Counted from the first letter of the stretch, positions 43,895 through 53,572 are shown. The stretch: DNA of 64,000 nt from M3 sp045133615 (GCA_045133615.1 JBGUUQ010000103.1:1-64000); one strand, 5' to 3'. The notes: a model not told the origin generated them from the sequence alone. Program-made: numbers and translations.

Positions 43895-45328
43895 ATGAAA
43901 TCATTGCTGATCGCTGCGCTTGCCGTAGCAGTCGCAGGTACCGTATTGGTAGCTTGCAATTCCAAGAAAAAAGGTGATGTCGCTGCAGAGGAGCGCGATT
44001 CCACTTACACAACAGTAAAGCATCCCGAATGGAGCCGCAATGCGGTAATCTATGAGGTGAATCTTCGTCAATACACCGATTCAAGTTCTATTGTTGAATT
44101 TGAAAAGCATCTTCCCCGCTTGAAGGAGCTTGGTGTGGATATTCTATGGTTTATGCCTATCCATCCGATTTCGGAGCTTAATCGTAAGGGAGGTCTCGGT
44201 AGCTATTATGCAGTAAGAGATTACAAAGGATTCAACCCTGAATTCGGTACAGTTGAACAGTTCAAGCATGCTGTTGATGAGGCTCATAAGCTCGGAATGA
44301 AGGTGATTCTCGACTGGGTGCCTAATCACACCGGTTGCGACAATGCTTGGGTGACTGAACATCCGGATTGGTATATGACTGATTCTCTCGGTAAGATGTA
44401 TGGTCCTTATGACTGGACTGATGTCTATAAACTTGACTATTCAAACAAGGAAATGCGTGCCGCAATGGTGGATGCATTTAAATATTGGTTGACTGAAATC
44501 GGTGTAGACGGTTTCCGTTGCGACGTAGCCGGCGAAGTTCCCACCGACTTCTGGGATGAAACCCGTCCGATGCTTGAGGCTGCTAACCCCGAAGTATTCA
44601 TGCTCGCAGAGGCAAGCAAGCCTGAACTTCAAAAGAATTGTTTCGACATGGGCTACAACTGGCCGATGAAGGATCTTTTCAGCGAAATCGCTGCAACAGC
44701 AGGTCAATACACATTCAAGAAAGAGGGTGAACCGATGCGTACATTCCCCGTGAAGACGGCTGTAGATATCGATTCTTTGCTTGCCGATCAGGATGTAAAC
44801 TATCCGAAAGACAGCTATTTGATGAATATGATTACAAATCATGACCTCAATTCATGGGAAGGCACTGAAATGGAACGTCTCGGCAATCTTTCTGATGCAT
44901 TTGCCGTGCTTACCTACACTCTTCCGGGTATGCCGTTGATTTACACCGGTCAGGAAACCGGTATGAATCGTGCGCTTGAGTTCTTTGTAAAGGATAAAGC
45001 TCCCGAATGGGAACCCCGCAATGAGTTCTTTGCATTTTATAAGAAACTCGGCGAACTTAAACATGCCGAAAAGGCTCTTGCAGCAGGTACTGCCGGTGGT
45101 GAAATGAAGCGTTATCCGACCGTTGACGAAGACCTCTACATTTTCTCTCGCGAGGTGGAAGGTTCGAAGGTGATTGTATTCGTTAACCTTGGTGCAGAAG
45201 AAGCTACCGTGGAATATAGCGATGCAGCTCCCGAAGCAGAAGGAACAATCAACCACTTCACAGGCGAAGCTGAAGCATTCCCCACAGCTCTTGCTGCCGG
45301 AGAATACCGCGTGTATGTGAAGCATTAA
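43895..45328 (+). CDS. GH13 alpha-amylase family lipoprotein
   Basis: 477 residues. Lipoprotein signal ending LVAC with Cys21, followed by a lysine-rich stretch (NSKKKGD), which differs from the acidic surface-export signal, so a periplasmic location is more likely. The (beta/alpha)8 barrel has its GH13 residues: nucleophile D210 (GFRCDVA), acid/base E239 (FMLAEAS) and D317 (TNHDLNS), plus DWVPNHTG. It hydrolyses alpha-glucans or oligosaccharides; the exact linkage is not readable. C-ending codons suggest strong expression. It has its own promoter and terminator and no SusCD genes beside it. Confidence 0.93.
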   Translation: MKSLLIAALAVAVAGTVLVACNSKKKGDVAAEERDSTYTTVKHPEWSRNAVIYEVNLRQYTDSSSIVEFEKHLPRLKELGVDILWFMPIHPISELNRKGGLGSYYAVRDYKGFNPEFGTVEQFKHAVDEAHKLGMKVILDWVPNHTGCDNAWVTEHPDWYMTDSLGKMYGPYDWTDVYKLDYSNKEMRAAMVDAFKYWLTEIGVDGFRCDVAGEVPTDFWDETRPMLEAANPEVFMLAEASKPELQKNCFDMGYNWPMKDLFSEIAATAGQYTFKKEGEPMRTFPVKTAVDIDSLLADQDVNYPKDSYLMNMITNHDLNSWEGTEMERLGNLSDAFAVLTYTLPGMPLIYTGQETGMNRALEFFVKDKAPEWEPRNEFFAFYKKLGELKHAEKALAAGTAGGEMKRYPTVDEDLYIFSREVEGSKVIVFVNLGAEEATVEYSDAAPEAEGTINHFTGEAEAFPTALAAGEYRVYVKH

Positions 45329-45348
45329 GATTTTGGACTTATAAGTAT

Positions 45349-45383
45349 AGGGCGATGTGCCGGAATGGTGCATCGCTCTTTTT
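45349..45383 (+). terminator. Rho-independent terminator after the GH13 gene
   Basis: 12-bp stem with three G-U wobbles (45349-45360 with 45368-45379), 7-nt loop, then TTTTT ending at 45383. Confidence 0.85.
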
Positions 45384-45430
45384 GTTGTATTATTATGAGC
45401 GGATTAGGTCGGTTTGTGGGGAAATTTTTG

Positions 45431-45438
45431 TAATTTTG
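45431..45438 (+). promoter_or_regulatory. Promoter -7 element of aroQ
   Basis: TAATTTTG matches TAnnTTTG, 21 nt before the aroQ ATG. The -33 element is not clear (a TTTG at 45413 is only 14 nt away). Confidence 0.6.
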
Positions 45439-45459
45439 CGGAAAATTAGATATTGTGGT

Positions 45460-45876
45460 ATGAAAGTAACTATTATCAACGGTCCCAATCTTAATTTGCT
45501 TGGTGTGCGAGAGCCGGGTATTTACGGCAGTGAGTCGTTTGAGGGTTATCTGCAAAATTTGCGCAACCGCTATCCGGAAGTTGAAATAGATTATTTTCAG
45601 AGTAATCATGAGGGTGGCATCATCGACAAGCTTCATGAAATCGGATTTGACGATGATCGCGGGGTGGTGCTGAATGCCGGTGCATATACTCATACGTCGC
45701 TTGCAATTGCGGATGCAATTTCTGCAATAAAGGTACCGGTGGTGGAGGTACATATCTCAAATGTACATTCACGCGAGGAGGTGCGCCATCATTCGATGAT
45801 ATCGCGAGTGTGTCGCGGTGTGATAGCGGGTTTCGGCCTTGACAGTTATCGCCTCGGCATAGAGTCGCTTATTTAG
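45460..45876 (+). CDS. aroQ: 3-dehydroquinate dehydratase, type II
   Basis: 138 residues from the ATG at 45460, which lies just after the promoter; the longer frame from 45355 would begin in the terminator. The N-terminal signature NGPNLNLLG (7-15) and Tyr22 (IYGSES) are the active-site lid and base; NHEG, NAGAYTHTS and VEVHISNVHSREEVR complete the family pattern. It dehydrates 3-dehydroquinate in the shikimate pathway. pyk follows 84 bp later. Confidence 0.96.
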   Translation: MKVTIINGPNLNLLGVREPGIYGSESFEGYLQNLRNRYPEVEIDYFQSNHEGGIIDKLHEIGFDDDRGVVLNAGAYTHTSLAIADAISAIKVPVVEVHISNVHSREEVRHHSMISRVCRGVIAGFGLDSYRLGIESLI

Positions 45877-45960
45877 TTGCATGAACGACACGGTCGGCGG
45901 CTCGATGGCGGTCGGCTATATTGTATAAAACATATATATTATAGAAAAGCAGATAGAAGT

Positions 45961-47424
45961 ATGATTAAGTTTACCAAAATTGTTGCAACCGTTTCCGACA
46001 AGAGATGTGATATTCCGTTTATACAGGATTTGTTTGACAACGGAATGAATGTGGTGCGAATGAATTCGGCACATATTCAACTCGAAGGCTTCCGCCGCAT
46101 AGTCAACAATGTGCGTGCCGTGTCGTCGCGTATCGGTATTTTGATGGACACGAAGGGTCCGGAAATCCGTACGACAACGAATGTTGATGATGCCGATATC
46201 GCATTTTCGGAAGGAGACAAGGTGGTGTTTAAGGGCGACCTAAACGGTGTTACTTCTCATGACTGTATCTATCTTTCTTATTCGGATATAGCCAAGGATG
46301 TGACAGCCGGAGTGCATTTTCTTATCGACGATGGGGAGATAGATTTTCTTATCGACTCGATCGATGGAGATACTATCTATGCAACAGCACAAAACGGAGG
46401 TAAACTGGGTTCTCGTAAGAGTGTGAATATACCGGGAGTGAGCATCAAACTTCCGTCGCTTACCGAACGCGACAAAATCAATATCGGCTATGCGATAGAA
46501 CTCGGTGTCGATTTTATAGCACATTCATTTGTGCGCAGCAAGCAAGATGTGCTTGATATTCAGGCTATTCTTGATGCTCATAACAGCCCGATTAAGATTA
46601 TTGCAAAGATTGAAAACCAAGAGGGTATCGATAATTTCGATGAAATCCTTGAGGTGGCTTACGGTATCATGATTGCCCGCGGAGACCTCGGTATTGAAAT
46701 CCCTGCAGAACGTATTCCGGGTATTCAGCGCAATCTAATCAATAAATGTATTCTCAATCATAAGCCTGTAATCGTGGCAACCCAGATGTTGCACTCGATG
46801 ATAAGCAATCCGCGTCCGACGCGTGCAGAGGTTTCGGATGTGGCTAATGCGGTGTATCAACATACCGATGCGCTTATGCTGAGCGGAGAGACGGCTTACG
46901 GAAAATATCCGGTGGAGGCGGTGGCTACGATGGCCCGTATCGCACGGGAAGCGGAACATTCGCTTACAGCGAGCACTATTCCGTCGGTGGAAAACGATGT
47001 GACTTCGTTTCTTGCCCGTCAAGCGGTGGCATCATCGGAAACGTTGGGAACTCGTGCAATCATTACGGATAGCTATACCGGTCGTACGGCTCGTTATATA
47101 GCGTCGTTCAGAGGTAAATATCCTACGTTTGCTATCTGCTATCATGAGCATGTAATCCGATTGCTGGCTTTGTCGTATGGTGTGGTGGCGCACTATCAGG
47201 AGCGCACTTCGTCGTCGCGCCGCTATCTGCGTAATGCGTTGAGCAAAATGATAGAAATCGGACGTCTTTCTCACAAGGACCGCATTGCGTATCTCGGCGG
47301 TGGTTTCGGAGAGGGTCACGGAACGTCGTTTTTGGAAATCAATAATGTGGGAGAGGTGATGGATAATTACAGCACCTATTCACTCCCGAATCTTGAAGAT
47401 GTGAATCAATGCAAGAAGCTTTAG
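45961..47424 (+). CDS. pyk: Pyruvate kinase
   Basis: 487 residues from the ATG at 45961. It converts PEP and ADP to pyruvate and ATP. Landmarks: KIVATVSDKR at the start (where most have T-x-G-P), NVVRMNSAH, MDTKGPEIRT, KIENQEGIDNFDEI with the catalytic lysine, MIARGDLGIEIP, and ATQMLHSMISNPRPTRAEV. The A, B and C domains are complete, so the enzyme should be active. The last 16 bp overlap the next gene. Confidence 0.95.
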   Translation: MIKFTKIVATVSDKRCDIPFIQDLFDNGMNVVRMNSAHIQLEGFRRIVNNVRAVSSRIGILMDTKGPEIRTTTNVDDADIAFSEGDKVVFKGDLNGVTSHDCIYLSYSDIAKDVTAGVHFLIDDGEIDFLIDSIDGDTIYATAQNGGKLGSRKSVNIPGVSIKLPSLTERDKINIGYAIELGVDFIAHSFVRSKQDVLDIQAILDAHNSPIKIIAKIENQEGIDNFDEILEVAYGIMIARGDLGIEIPAERIPGIQRNLINKCILNHKPVIVATQMLHSMISNPRPTRAEVSDVANAVYQHTDALMLSGETAYGKYPVEAVATMARIAREAEHSLTASTIPSVENDVTSFLARQAVASSETLGTRAIITDSYTGRTARYIASFRGKYPTFAICYHEHVIRLLALSYGVVAHYQERTSSSRRYLRNALSKMIEIGRLSHKDRIAYLGGGFGEGHGTSFLEINNVGEVMDNYSTYSLPNLEDVNQCKKL

Positions 47425-48044
47425 AGCAATATATTCTTGAGCATATAGACAAGGAACCGGAAGGGATGCGTCGTCTGAATCGTGACACGCATCTCTACCA
47501 TCTTTACAGCCGTATGTGCTCAGGGCATTATCAAGGTCGATTGCTTAAGATGCTCACGGAGATGATACGCCCGCGACGTGTGCTCGAACTCGGTACGTTT
47601 ACCGGATATTCGGCACTTTGTTTTGCAGAAGGACTGCATGGCGATGCCGAGCTTCATACAATCGAAATCGATGATGAGCTTGAGGATTTTCTGCGGGAAC
47701 ATATTGCAGCGTTTCCGCATGGAGAACGGATAACACTTCACATAGGCGATGCCACCGAGGTACTGCCTACGATAGAGGGTGACTTCGATATGGTGTTTAT
47801 CGATGCCAATAAGCGTCACTATGTGGAATATTACGAATTGGTGTTGCCTCGAGTTGCTCCCGGCGGGTTTATCCTTGCCGATAATACACTATGGGACGGA
47901 AAGGTGACGAATCCGGAAGCTAATCACGACCTTCAGACACGCGGAATCCTCGAATTCAATGCTCTTGTGGCTCGTGATGAGCGTGTGGAGCGTGTGATAT
48001 TGCCTATCCGCGACGGATTGACAATCATACGCAAATTGCCCTAA
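47409..48044 (+). CDS. SAM-dependent O-methyltransferase (class I)
   Basis: 211 residues. It belongs to the catechol-type O-methyltransferase group: motif I VLELGTFTGYSAL (58-70), IEIDDELEDF, FDMVFIDANKRHYVEYYE with metal-binding Asp, and ADNTLWDGKV. The likely metal-binding residues are present. The natural substrate is unknown. It overlaps the end of pyk by 16 bp and is probably translated from the same message. Confidence 0.88.
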   Translation: MQEALEQYILEHIDKEPEGMRRLNRDTHLYHLYSRMCSGHYQGRLLKMLTEMIRPRRVLELGTFTGYSALCFAEGLHGDAELHTIEIDDELEDFLREHIAAFPHGERITLHIGDATEVLPTIEGDFDMVFIDANKRHYVEYYELVLPRVAPGGFILADNTLWDGKVTNPEANHDLQTRGILEFNALVARDERVERVILPIRDGLTIIRKLP

Positions 48045-48050
48045 CAAGAC

Positions 48051-48080
48051 TTGCCAAATCACTCGCTTTTTGTAACTTTG
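48051..48080 (+). promoter_or_regulatory. Promoter of rbfA
   Basis: TTG at 48051-48053, 19 nt, TAACTTTG at 48073-48080. Leader of about 40 nt before the ATG at 48129. Confidence 0.75.
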
Positions 48081-48128
48081 CGGGTGTTTAAAGTGTTATC
48101 AATTAAGTAACTTCAATAACTATATAAT

Positions 48129-48473
48129 ATGGAATCAACTCGACAAGCCAAAATAGCCCGCCTTATACAAAAAGAACTCAGTGAAATCTTTCGCCGCGAG
48201 ACGGCAAAAACTCATGGTGTAATCGTGTCGGTGAGTGCGGTGCGGGTGTCGCCGGACCTTAGCATTGCCCGTGCATATCTTTCGGTGTTCCCAAGTGATA
48301 AAGGGGAGGAGATGCTTGCAAGCATCAATCGAAGTGCGAAATCGATACGCTATGAGTTGGCTCAAAAGGTGCGTTATCAGTTGCGCAAAACACCGGAGTT
48401 ATCATTCTTTATCGACGATTCGCTCGACTATATTCAAAATATCGACAATCTTCTCGGAAAAGAGGGAGAGTAA
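48129..48473 (+). CDS. rbfA: 30S ribosome-binding factor A
   Basis: 114 residues. KH-like fold with RQAKIARLIQKELSEIF at the start and VSVSAVRVSPDLSIARAYLSVF in the middle, both standard; the C-terminal RKTPELSFFIDDSLDYIQNI is also typical. RbfA helps mature the 5' end of 16S rRNA in small subunits. The FtsX-like permease gene follows after 3 bp, a linkage common in Bacteroidetes. Confidence 0.95.
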   Translation: MESTRQAKIARLIQKELSEIFRRETAKTHGVIVSVSAVRVSPDLSIARAYLSVFPSDKGEEMLASINRSAKSIRYELAQKVRYQLRKTPELSFFIDDSLDYIQNIDNLLGKEGE

Positions 48474-48476
48474 TCC

Positions 48477-49721
48477 ATGTTGACGCTTCGAGTCGCACTC
48501 CGCTATCTGTTTGCAAAGAAGACGCACAGTGCGGTCAATGTCATATCGCTAATCTCTGTCGTGGGGGTGGCGGTGGCTACGATGGCTATTGTGTGTGTGC
48601 TTTCGGTGTTTAACGGATTTACCGATTTGGCAAGTTCTAAATTGTCGAAGCTTGATCCGCAGTTGAAAATAACACCGACTTCCGGCAAGGTGATTGCAAA
48701 TGCGGATTCGCTTGTAGCGGTATTGTCGGGGATGGCGCAAATAGAAGCAGCGGCTCCGACGATTGAGGAGAATGCGCTTGCCATATACGGCTCGCAACAG
48801 ATGCCGGTGGTAATCAAAGGGGTGACAAGTGATTACGACCGTCTAACCCAAATTCGCGATATAGTGAAGTCGGACGGTGATTTTCTGCTATCAGATTCCG
48901 TCTATACATTTGCCACGCTCAGTGTCGGTGCGGCGGTGCAACTCGGTGCACATCCGGGATTTTACCGATATTTGGGGATATATACACCGAAGCGCAAGGG
49001 ACGAATAAATCCGGCGAATCCGATGACATCGTTTCGCAGCGACTCGCTGCTGGTGGGAGGAGTGTATCAGGTGGAGCAGGCTGAATATGATGCCGATATG
49101 GTGATAATCCCATTGGAAAATGCCCGCAGATTGCTCGACTACACAACGGAGGCCACAGCGGTGGAATTGTGTCTTGCCGACGGGGTGAAAGAGGCTGATG
49201 CAATACGTATCATTTCGGAAATGCTCGGCGACGGTTACAAGGTGAGTGATCGGATGCAACAACAAGAAAATTCGTATAGAATGATTGAAATAGAAAAGTG
49301 GATTACTTTTCTGATGTTGGCATTCATATTAATCATAGCCTCGTTTAACGTAATATCGACGCTGTCGATGCTTGTCATTGAAAAGGATGCGGATATTGCG
49401 ACGCTTAATGCTCTCGGCGCAAGTCGGAAGCAGATTTCGCGAATCTTCCTGATGGAGGGATGGCTTATTTCGCTTGCCGGCGGGGCAATCGGGGTGGCAG
49501 TCGGTGTGATATTGTGTCTGGCTCAGCAATGGGGTAAATTTATCAAACTCGGAGGCGATCATGCCGTGATGTCGATAGATGCTTATCCGGTGAGGGTTGA
49601 GGTTTCGGACTTGATTGCCGTGATAGCATTGGTGGCTGTGGTAGGATGGGTTACGGCAATGGTAACATCGCTGTTTACACGCCGTCGTATATCTCGGATG
49701 GAGAATAAAAGTTGGGGATAG
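48477..49721 (+). CDS. FtsX-like ABC transporter permease (LolC/LolE type)
   Basis: 414 residues with the LolC/E layout: one membrane segment near 20-45, a large periplasmic domain (about 50-265), then three segments (about 270-300, 315-345, 375-400). The first segment's VNVISLISVVGVAVATMAI and the EKDADIATLNALGASRKQI loop, which contacts the ATPase, are typical. The likely role is release of lipoproteins from the inner membrane to a periplasmic carrier. No ATPase (LolD) gene is adjacent. Confidence 0.88.
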   Translation: MLTLRVALRYLFAKKTHSAVNVISLISVVGVAVATMAIVCVLSVFNGFTDLASSKLSKLDPQLKITPTSGKVIANADSLVAVLSGMAQIEAAAPTIEENALAIYGSQQMPVVIKGVTSDYDRLTQIRDIVKSDGDFLLSDSVYTFATLSVGAAVQLGAHPGFYRYLGIYTPKRKGRINPANPMTSFRSDSLLVGGVYQVEQAEYDADMVIIPLENARRLLDYTTEATAVELCLADGVKEADAIRIISEMLGDGYKVSDRMQQQENSYRMIEIEKWITFLMLAFILIIASFNVISTLSMLVIEKDADIATLNALGASRKQISRIFLMEGWLISLAGGAIGVAVGVILCLAQQWGKFIKLGGDHAVMSIDAYPVRVEVSDLIAVIALVAVVGWVTAMVTSLFTRRRISRMENKSWG

Positions 49722-49781
49722 GCTTTATAATTTCATAAGGATTTCGTAATTTAGCGCAACTTAACCAAATCGAATATCCGG

Positions 49782-51050
49782 ATGAAAAAGTTAGCATTAT
49801 CGTTTATGGCTTCGCTCATGGCATTGAGCGGAATGGCACAAGGTCCCGCCTCGCAAGGCATGCCCGGAGAAAAAGGCGGGCAAATATCGGGGTACCAAGC
49901 ATTTATATATACAAGTGATGATCTGTCGGATGAGATTCAGAGAGAAAGCGCACGCTCACGCGGAAGCGCAATCTTTGATGCCGGCGTGGCTGCCGCTCAA
50001 GGGCTTGCCGGAGGATATGTGACCTCGTTTCTCGATTTGGGTGTGAATGCAATCGCTTCGCTTGTCACCAAAAATTCCCGCCAAAAAGCGGAGTGGGAAG
50101 AGACAGTAGCTCAGGAAAACAAGTGGAATACGACAATCGAAACGCTGTCGGAGGTAAATGATTTCTATGATGAGACGTCGTTTGACGGCGCGATGGATCC
50201 GAAAGGGATGAGATTTGACGGGATTGGCTGTCTTCGCCGAGAGGGTAACGATACGGTGTTTTATGTGTCGTGTCATATCGACCGCAGCAAGATAAACAGG
50301 ATTATAGACCATTCAAAATTTGAGCTTGTGTTGGATACGCTGATTATCAGCCCTACGCGCTCTAATCTCCCTAATTCAAAATTGGATATTCCTTTTTCGT
50401 TTGACGAACGCAGAAACTTTAATTTTTCGATGAAAATAAAGTTGTCGTCGTCGTGGATGAATGAGGTGGTGCAATTACAGAAAGACCAAGTGCTCGGAGA
50501 GTTTACAATCAATGTTCCGGTGACTCAGAAGGCTCTCGATGATAGGGGTTATCTGCGATATGTGCGAAATGAAGGTGAAACTTCGGCGTACGATGTTGTC
50601 GGGGAGAGTTTCATTGTGCCTCGCTCGTATATGGGGTATCGTGACCCGTCGGGACAATATCGTAACAGTTGGGGTACGGGTGAATATAAGTTGTCGATAG
50701 AGTTGAGCGAATCATGCGACGTGACCGAGCAATATCGCAAAAATTGGAAAGAGGACCGCAAGCGTCGAAAGAAAATGGAACCTAAAAAGGATTTCATGGA
50801 TTCGGCATGGCAAGTGGTGAAGAGCCAAAAGTGGGACGAAATGTCGCAGACATGGATAATCACGATATTGAAAGGTCCGGCCGGAGTGATTACGACGGAT
50901 ATTAATAATAGATTAGGTTTTTCGACGACTACTCAAAGTGGAGCAGGGACATCTGTGCAAACAGCTAAATCCGGACAAGGAACTGCTTCTCCGGCAGCCG
51001 GTGGTGCCGGACAATCGCAAGGCGGGCCGCAGCAAGGAAGTCGACCATAG
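49782..51050 (+). CDS. Secreted protein of unknown family with a low-complexity tail
   Basis: 422 residues. Signal peptide (MKKLALSFMASLMALSGMA, then QGPAS). A Gly-rich N-terminal stretch, a short hydrophobic Ala/Gly-rich helix (about 67-95), a beta-rich middle (about 140-300) and a basic helix (KRRKKMEPKK, near 325-335). The last 50 residues are rich in Gly, Ser, Gln and Ala, as in disordered tails. No catalytic motif or known domain. A poor TAATTTAG box at 49747-49754 may drive it. It is probably periplasmic or outer-membrane associated. Confidence 0.75.
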   Translation: MKKLALSFMASLMALSGMAQGPASQGMPGEKGGQISGYQAFIYTSDDLSDEIQRESARSRGSAIFDAGVAAAQGLAGGYVTSFLDLGVNAIASLVTKNSRQKAEWEETVAQENKWNTTIETLSEVNDFYDETSFDGAMDPKGMRFDGIGCLRREGNDTVFYVSCHIDRSKINRIIDHSKFELVLDTLIISPTRSNLPNSKLDIPFSFDERRNFNFSMKIKLSSSWMNEVVQLQKDQVLGEFTINVPVTQKALDDRGYLRYVRNEGETSAYDVVGESFIVPRSYMGYRDPSGQYRNSWGTGEYKLSIELSESCDVTEQYRKNWKEDRKRRKKMEPKKDFMDSAWQVVKSQKWDEMSQTWIITILKGPAGVITTDINNRLGFSTTTQSGAGTSVQTAKSGQGTASPAAGGAGQSQGGPQQGSRP

Positions 51051-51076
51051 AAATGCCAAATATGACAAGTTTTTAA

Positions 51077-51108
51077 TTTGCAAGTTGATAGCGATTTACG
51101 TATATTTG
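51077..51108 (+). promoter_or_regulatory. Promoter of the endonuclease I gene
   Basis: TTTG at 51077-51080, exactly 20 nt, TATATTTG at 51101-51108. This is one of the best consensus matches in the window. Confidence 0.82.
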
Positions 51109-51130
51109 CATTCGCAAAAAATACCCAAAT

Positions 51131-52789
51131 ATGAACAGATATTATACCTCGATAGTTTCGCTTGTGATGATAGCGTTTGTGTCGCTGTGTGCGTCGGCCG
51201 ATATACCCACGGGTTATTATACGTCGCTCAACGGCAAAAAAGATGTGGCATTGAAAACGGCAGTCCGCGACATTATATATAATCATACAGAAGTGTCGTC
51301 GTATAGCGATTTGCCACAATATTTTCGCAAAACGGATGCACGTCCCGGAACAAATCAGTGGTGGGATATGTATTCGGATGAGGTGTTTTATCTGCCATCG
51401 TTCAGCGGACTGAATCGCGAACACTCCGTGCCTAAAAGTTGGTGGGGAGGAAGTACTTCGATACCCGCTTATACGGATTTGAATCATCTGTATCCATCGG
51501 AAATGAATGCCAATTCGGCAAAAAGTAATTATCCGTTGGGAACAGTGCTGACTGCGACATTTGACAATGGCGTGAGTAAGGTGGGGTATGCCGTTACCGG
51601 TCAAGGTGGCGGTGCTGCAAAGGTGTTTGAGCCTGCCGATGAGTATAAGGGAGATTTTGCCCGTACATATTTCTATATGGCGACATGCTATGCCGGATAT
51701 GTGACATGGAAGTACTCATATATGTTTCAAGAAACGGACCTTACGCTCAATGACTGGTCGCAGACTCTTTTGCTGAAGTGGCATAGAGAGGACCCGGTAA
51801 GCGAGAAGGAAATCAATAGAAATGAGGTGGTATTCGGCTTTCAAAACAATAGAAATCCGTTTATCGATTTTCCTGATTTGGCAGAATATATCTGGGGAAA
51901 CAAGAAAGGACAGACATTTTCGACTTCTCAAGCGGGAACACCAACCGGTGAAGCAAATCTGATTACACCCACACAGGGTATGGAGGTGGACTTTGGAGAG
52001 GTCGCTATCGGAAATACGGTGAATCGTCAATTGTTTTTTAATGGAGAGAATCTTACCGGTTCGCTTACGTTGACTTTGTCATCGTCGGGTAATCCCGATA
52101 TGTTTGAGGTGGCAAGCACAAGCATCAAAGCTTCGCTTGTGAATGCCGAGAGTGGATATTGGCTTAATATTACTTACAATCCTACAGCGATTGGCGACCA
52201 TACCGGTAGACTCATCATCTCTGATGGCGGTATTACGGGTTCGCGTGGTGTGGCGTTGTCGGGCGGTTGCAGAGAGGTGCCTACGCTTTCCACTCTTATC
52301 GCTACGGAACCGACGGATATAACCGACACTTCATATACTGCCAATTGGGAGGCTTCGGCCGATGATATAGATTATTATGTAGTGACTCGTACACGATATG
52401 CCGATGGCGGCGGTGCGTCAACGGAAGAGATAGAGGCGGAAAGCAACAGCCTTGAAATAACCGATTTCGACCAATCGACGCGAGAGACTTATTCGGTGCA
52501 GGCAGTCAGATTGGGCTATCGTTCGGCAATGTCGAATGTGATTACGGTAGACCATGCCGGAATTTCAGGCGTAGAGATGGATGCTCCGCTTGGAGTGGCG
52601 TATTGTCCCGGCGGTGTGCGCTTCGTTTGTGGCGAGGAACATACCGGAGGACGAATCTATGATGCTTCGGGCCGATTGGTGCGCACGATTGATGTGATTA
52701 CCAATAATATGGAGGTAATGCTTCCGTGGGGCGTGTATTTCATCGTGACCGACCAATTGTCGAAACCGATAAGTATCATCGTGAAGTAA
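51131..52789 (+). CDS. Secreted endonuclease I family protein with anchor and sorting-like domains
   Basis: 552 residues. Signal peptide to about residue 23. Residues 25-260 are an EndA/NucM-type nuclease: REHSVPKSWW at 96-105 with catalytic His98, and DLNHLYPSEMNANSAKSN supplying metal ligands. Residues about 275-375 are a choice-of-anchor-D-like Ig domain (VDFGEVAIGNTVNRQLFF), then a fibronectin III-like domain (about 380-475). The last 75 residues (GRIYDASGRLVRT ... WGVYFIV) resemble a type IX sorting domain. It may degrade extracellular DNA at the cell surface; this agrees with the PorZ-like protein elsewhere in the window. Confidence 0.88.
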   Translation: MNRYYTSIVSLVMIAFVSLCASADIPTGYYTSLNGKKDVALKTAVRDIIYNHTEVSSYSDLPQYFRKTDARPGTNQWWDMYSDEVFYLPSFSGLNREHSVPKSWWGGSTSIPAYTDLNHLYPSEMNANSAKSNYPLGTVLTATFDNGVSKVGYAVTGQGGGAAKVFEPADEYKGDFARTYFYMATCYAGYVTWKYSYMFQETDLTLNDWSQTLLLKWHREDPVSEKEINRNEVVFGFQNNRNPFIDFPDLAEYIWGNKKGQTFSTSQAGTPTGEANLITPTQGMEVDFGEVAIGNTVNRQLFFNGENLTGSLTLTLSSSGNPDMFEVASTSIKASLVNAESGYWLNITYNPTAIGDHTGRLIISDGGITGSRGVALSGGCREVPTLSTLIATEPTDITDTSYTANWEASADDIDYYVVTRTRYADGGGASTEEIEAESNSLEITDFDQSTRETYSVQAVRLGYRSAMSNVITVDHAGISGVEMDAPLGVAYCPGGVRFVCGEEHTGGRIYDASGRLVRTIDVITNNMEVMLPWGVYFIVTDQLSKPISIIVK

Positions 52790-52822
52790 TATTAGATAAT
52801 ACACAATTATATAACTGTTTTT

Positions 52823-53572
52823 ATGAAGAAATTAGTTTTTGCCATGGTTGCTTTTGTCGGGTTGACGGTTCAAGCAACCGAGGTTATTGCCCATCGAGGC
52901 TTTTGGGATACTGTCGGTTCGGCACAAAATTCGATTGCAGCTCTTGAAAAGGCGGATTCAATCGGTTGTTACGGCTCGGAGTTTGATGTGTGGATGACTT
53001 CTGACGGCGGGTTGGTAATCAATCACGATGCAACGTTCCGCGGGGTAACAATGGAGGATGCCACTGCGGCTGTGTGTGGTGCAGTGGAACTTCCCAATGG
53101 AGAAAATCTGCCTACGTTACAGCAATATCTTGAGTGTGGAAAAAATTTGAAAACCCGCTTGATTCTTGAATTGAAATCTCTCCGTACTCCCGAACGGGAA
53201 ACTATAGCCGTAGAGAAGGTTGTGGCGATGGTAGAGCGTATGGGATTGTCGGATAGAGTGGAATATATCGCGTTTTCACGTCATGCGACAGAGGAGTTCA
53301 TTCGCGTGGCTCCTGTCGGTACTCCGGTGTATTATTTAGAGGGGGATATTGCTCCTGTGGAGTTGAAACGTATGGGATGCGCGGGTCCGGATTACAACAT
53401 TAACGTATTTAAGGCGCATCCGGAGTGGATAGAGGAGTGTCATAGTCTTGGAATGAAAGTCAATGTATGGACTGTGAACAATTCCGAGGATATGCAGTGG
53501 CTTATTGATATGGGGGTCGACTATATAACGACCAACGCGCCGATTATGCTCCAAAAATTGCTGTCTGAATAA
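52823..53572 (+). CDS. Secreted glycerophosphodiester phosphodiesterase family protein
   Basis: 249 residues with a signal peptide cleaved after about A18. GDPD barrel: H24-R25-G26, E53 and D55 (SEFDVW), and H68-D69. The usual Glu of the E-N pair after HRG is Gln here (Q35-N36), which removes one expected metal ligand. Glycerophosphodiesters from lipid turnover would be the substrate if active. It follows the endonuclease gene by 33 bp. It converges with xerD with 39 bp between the stops. Confidence 0.87.
   Translation: MKKLVFAMVAFVGLTVQATEVIAHRGFWDTVGSAQNSIAALEKADSIGCYGSEFDVWMTSDGGLVINHDATFRGVTMEDATAAVCGAVELPNGENLPTLQQYLECGKNLKTRLILELKSLRTPERETIAVEKVVAMVERMGLSDRVEYIAFSRHATEEFIRVAPVGTPVYYLEGDIAPVELKRMGCAGPDYNINVFKAHPEWIEECHSLGMKVNVWTVNNSEDMQWLIDMGVDYITTNAPIMLQKLLSE

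Noticed and set aside
50933..51604. 223-codon minus-strand frame spanning an intergenic region
   Set aside because: It covers the promoter and start of the endonuclease gene and the end of the previous gene, and its composition is that of a shadow.
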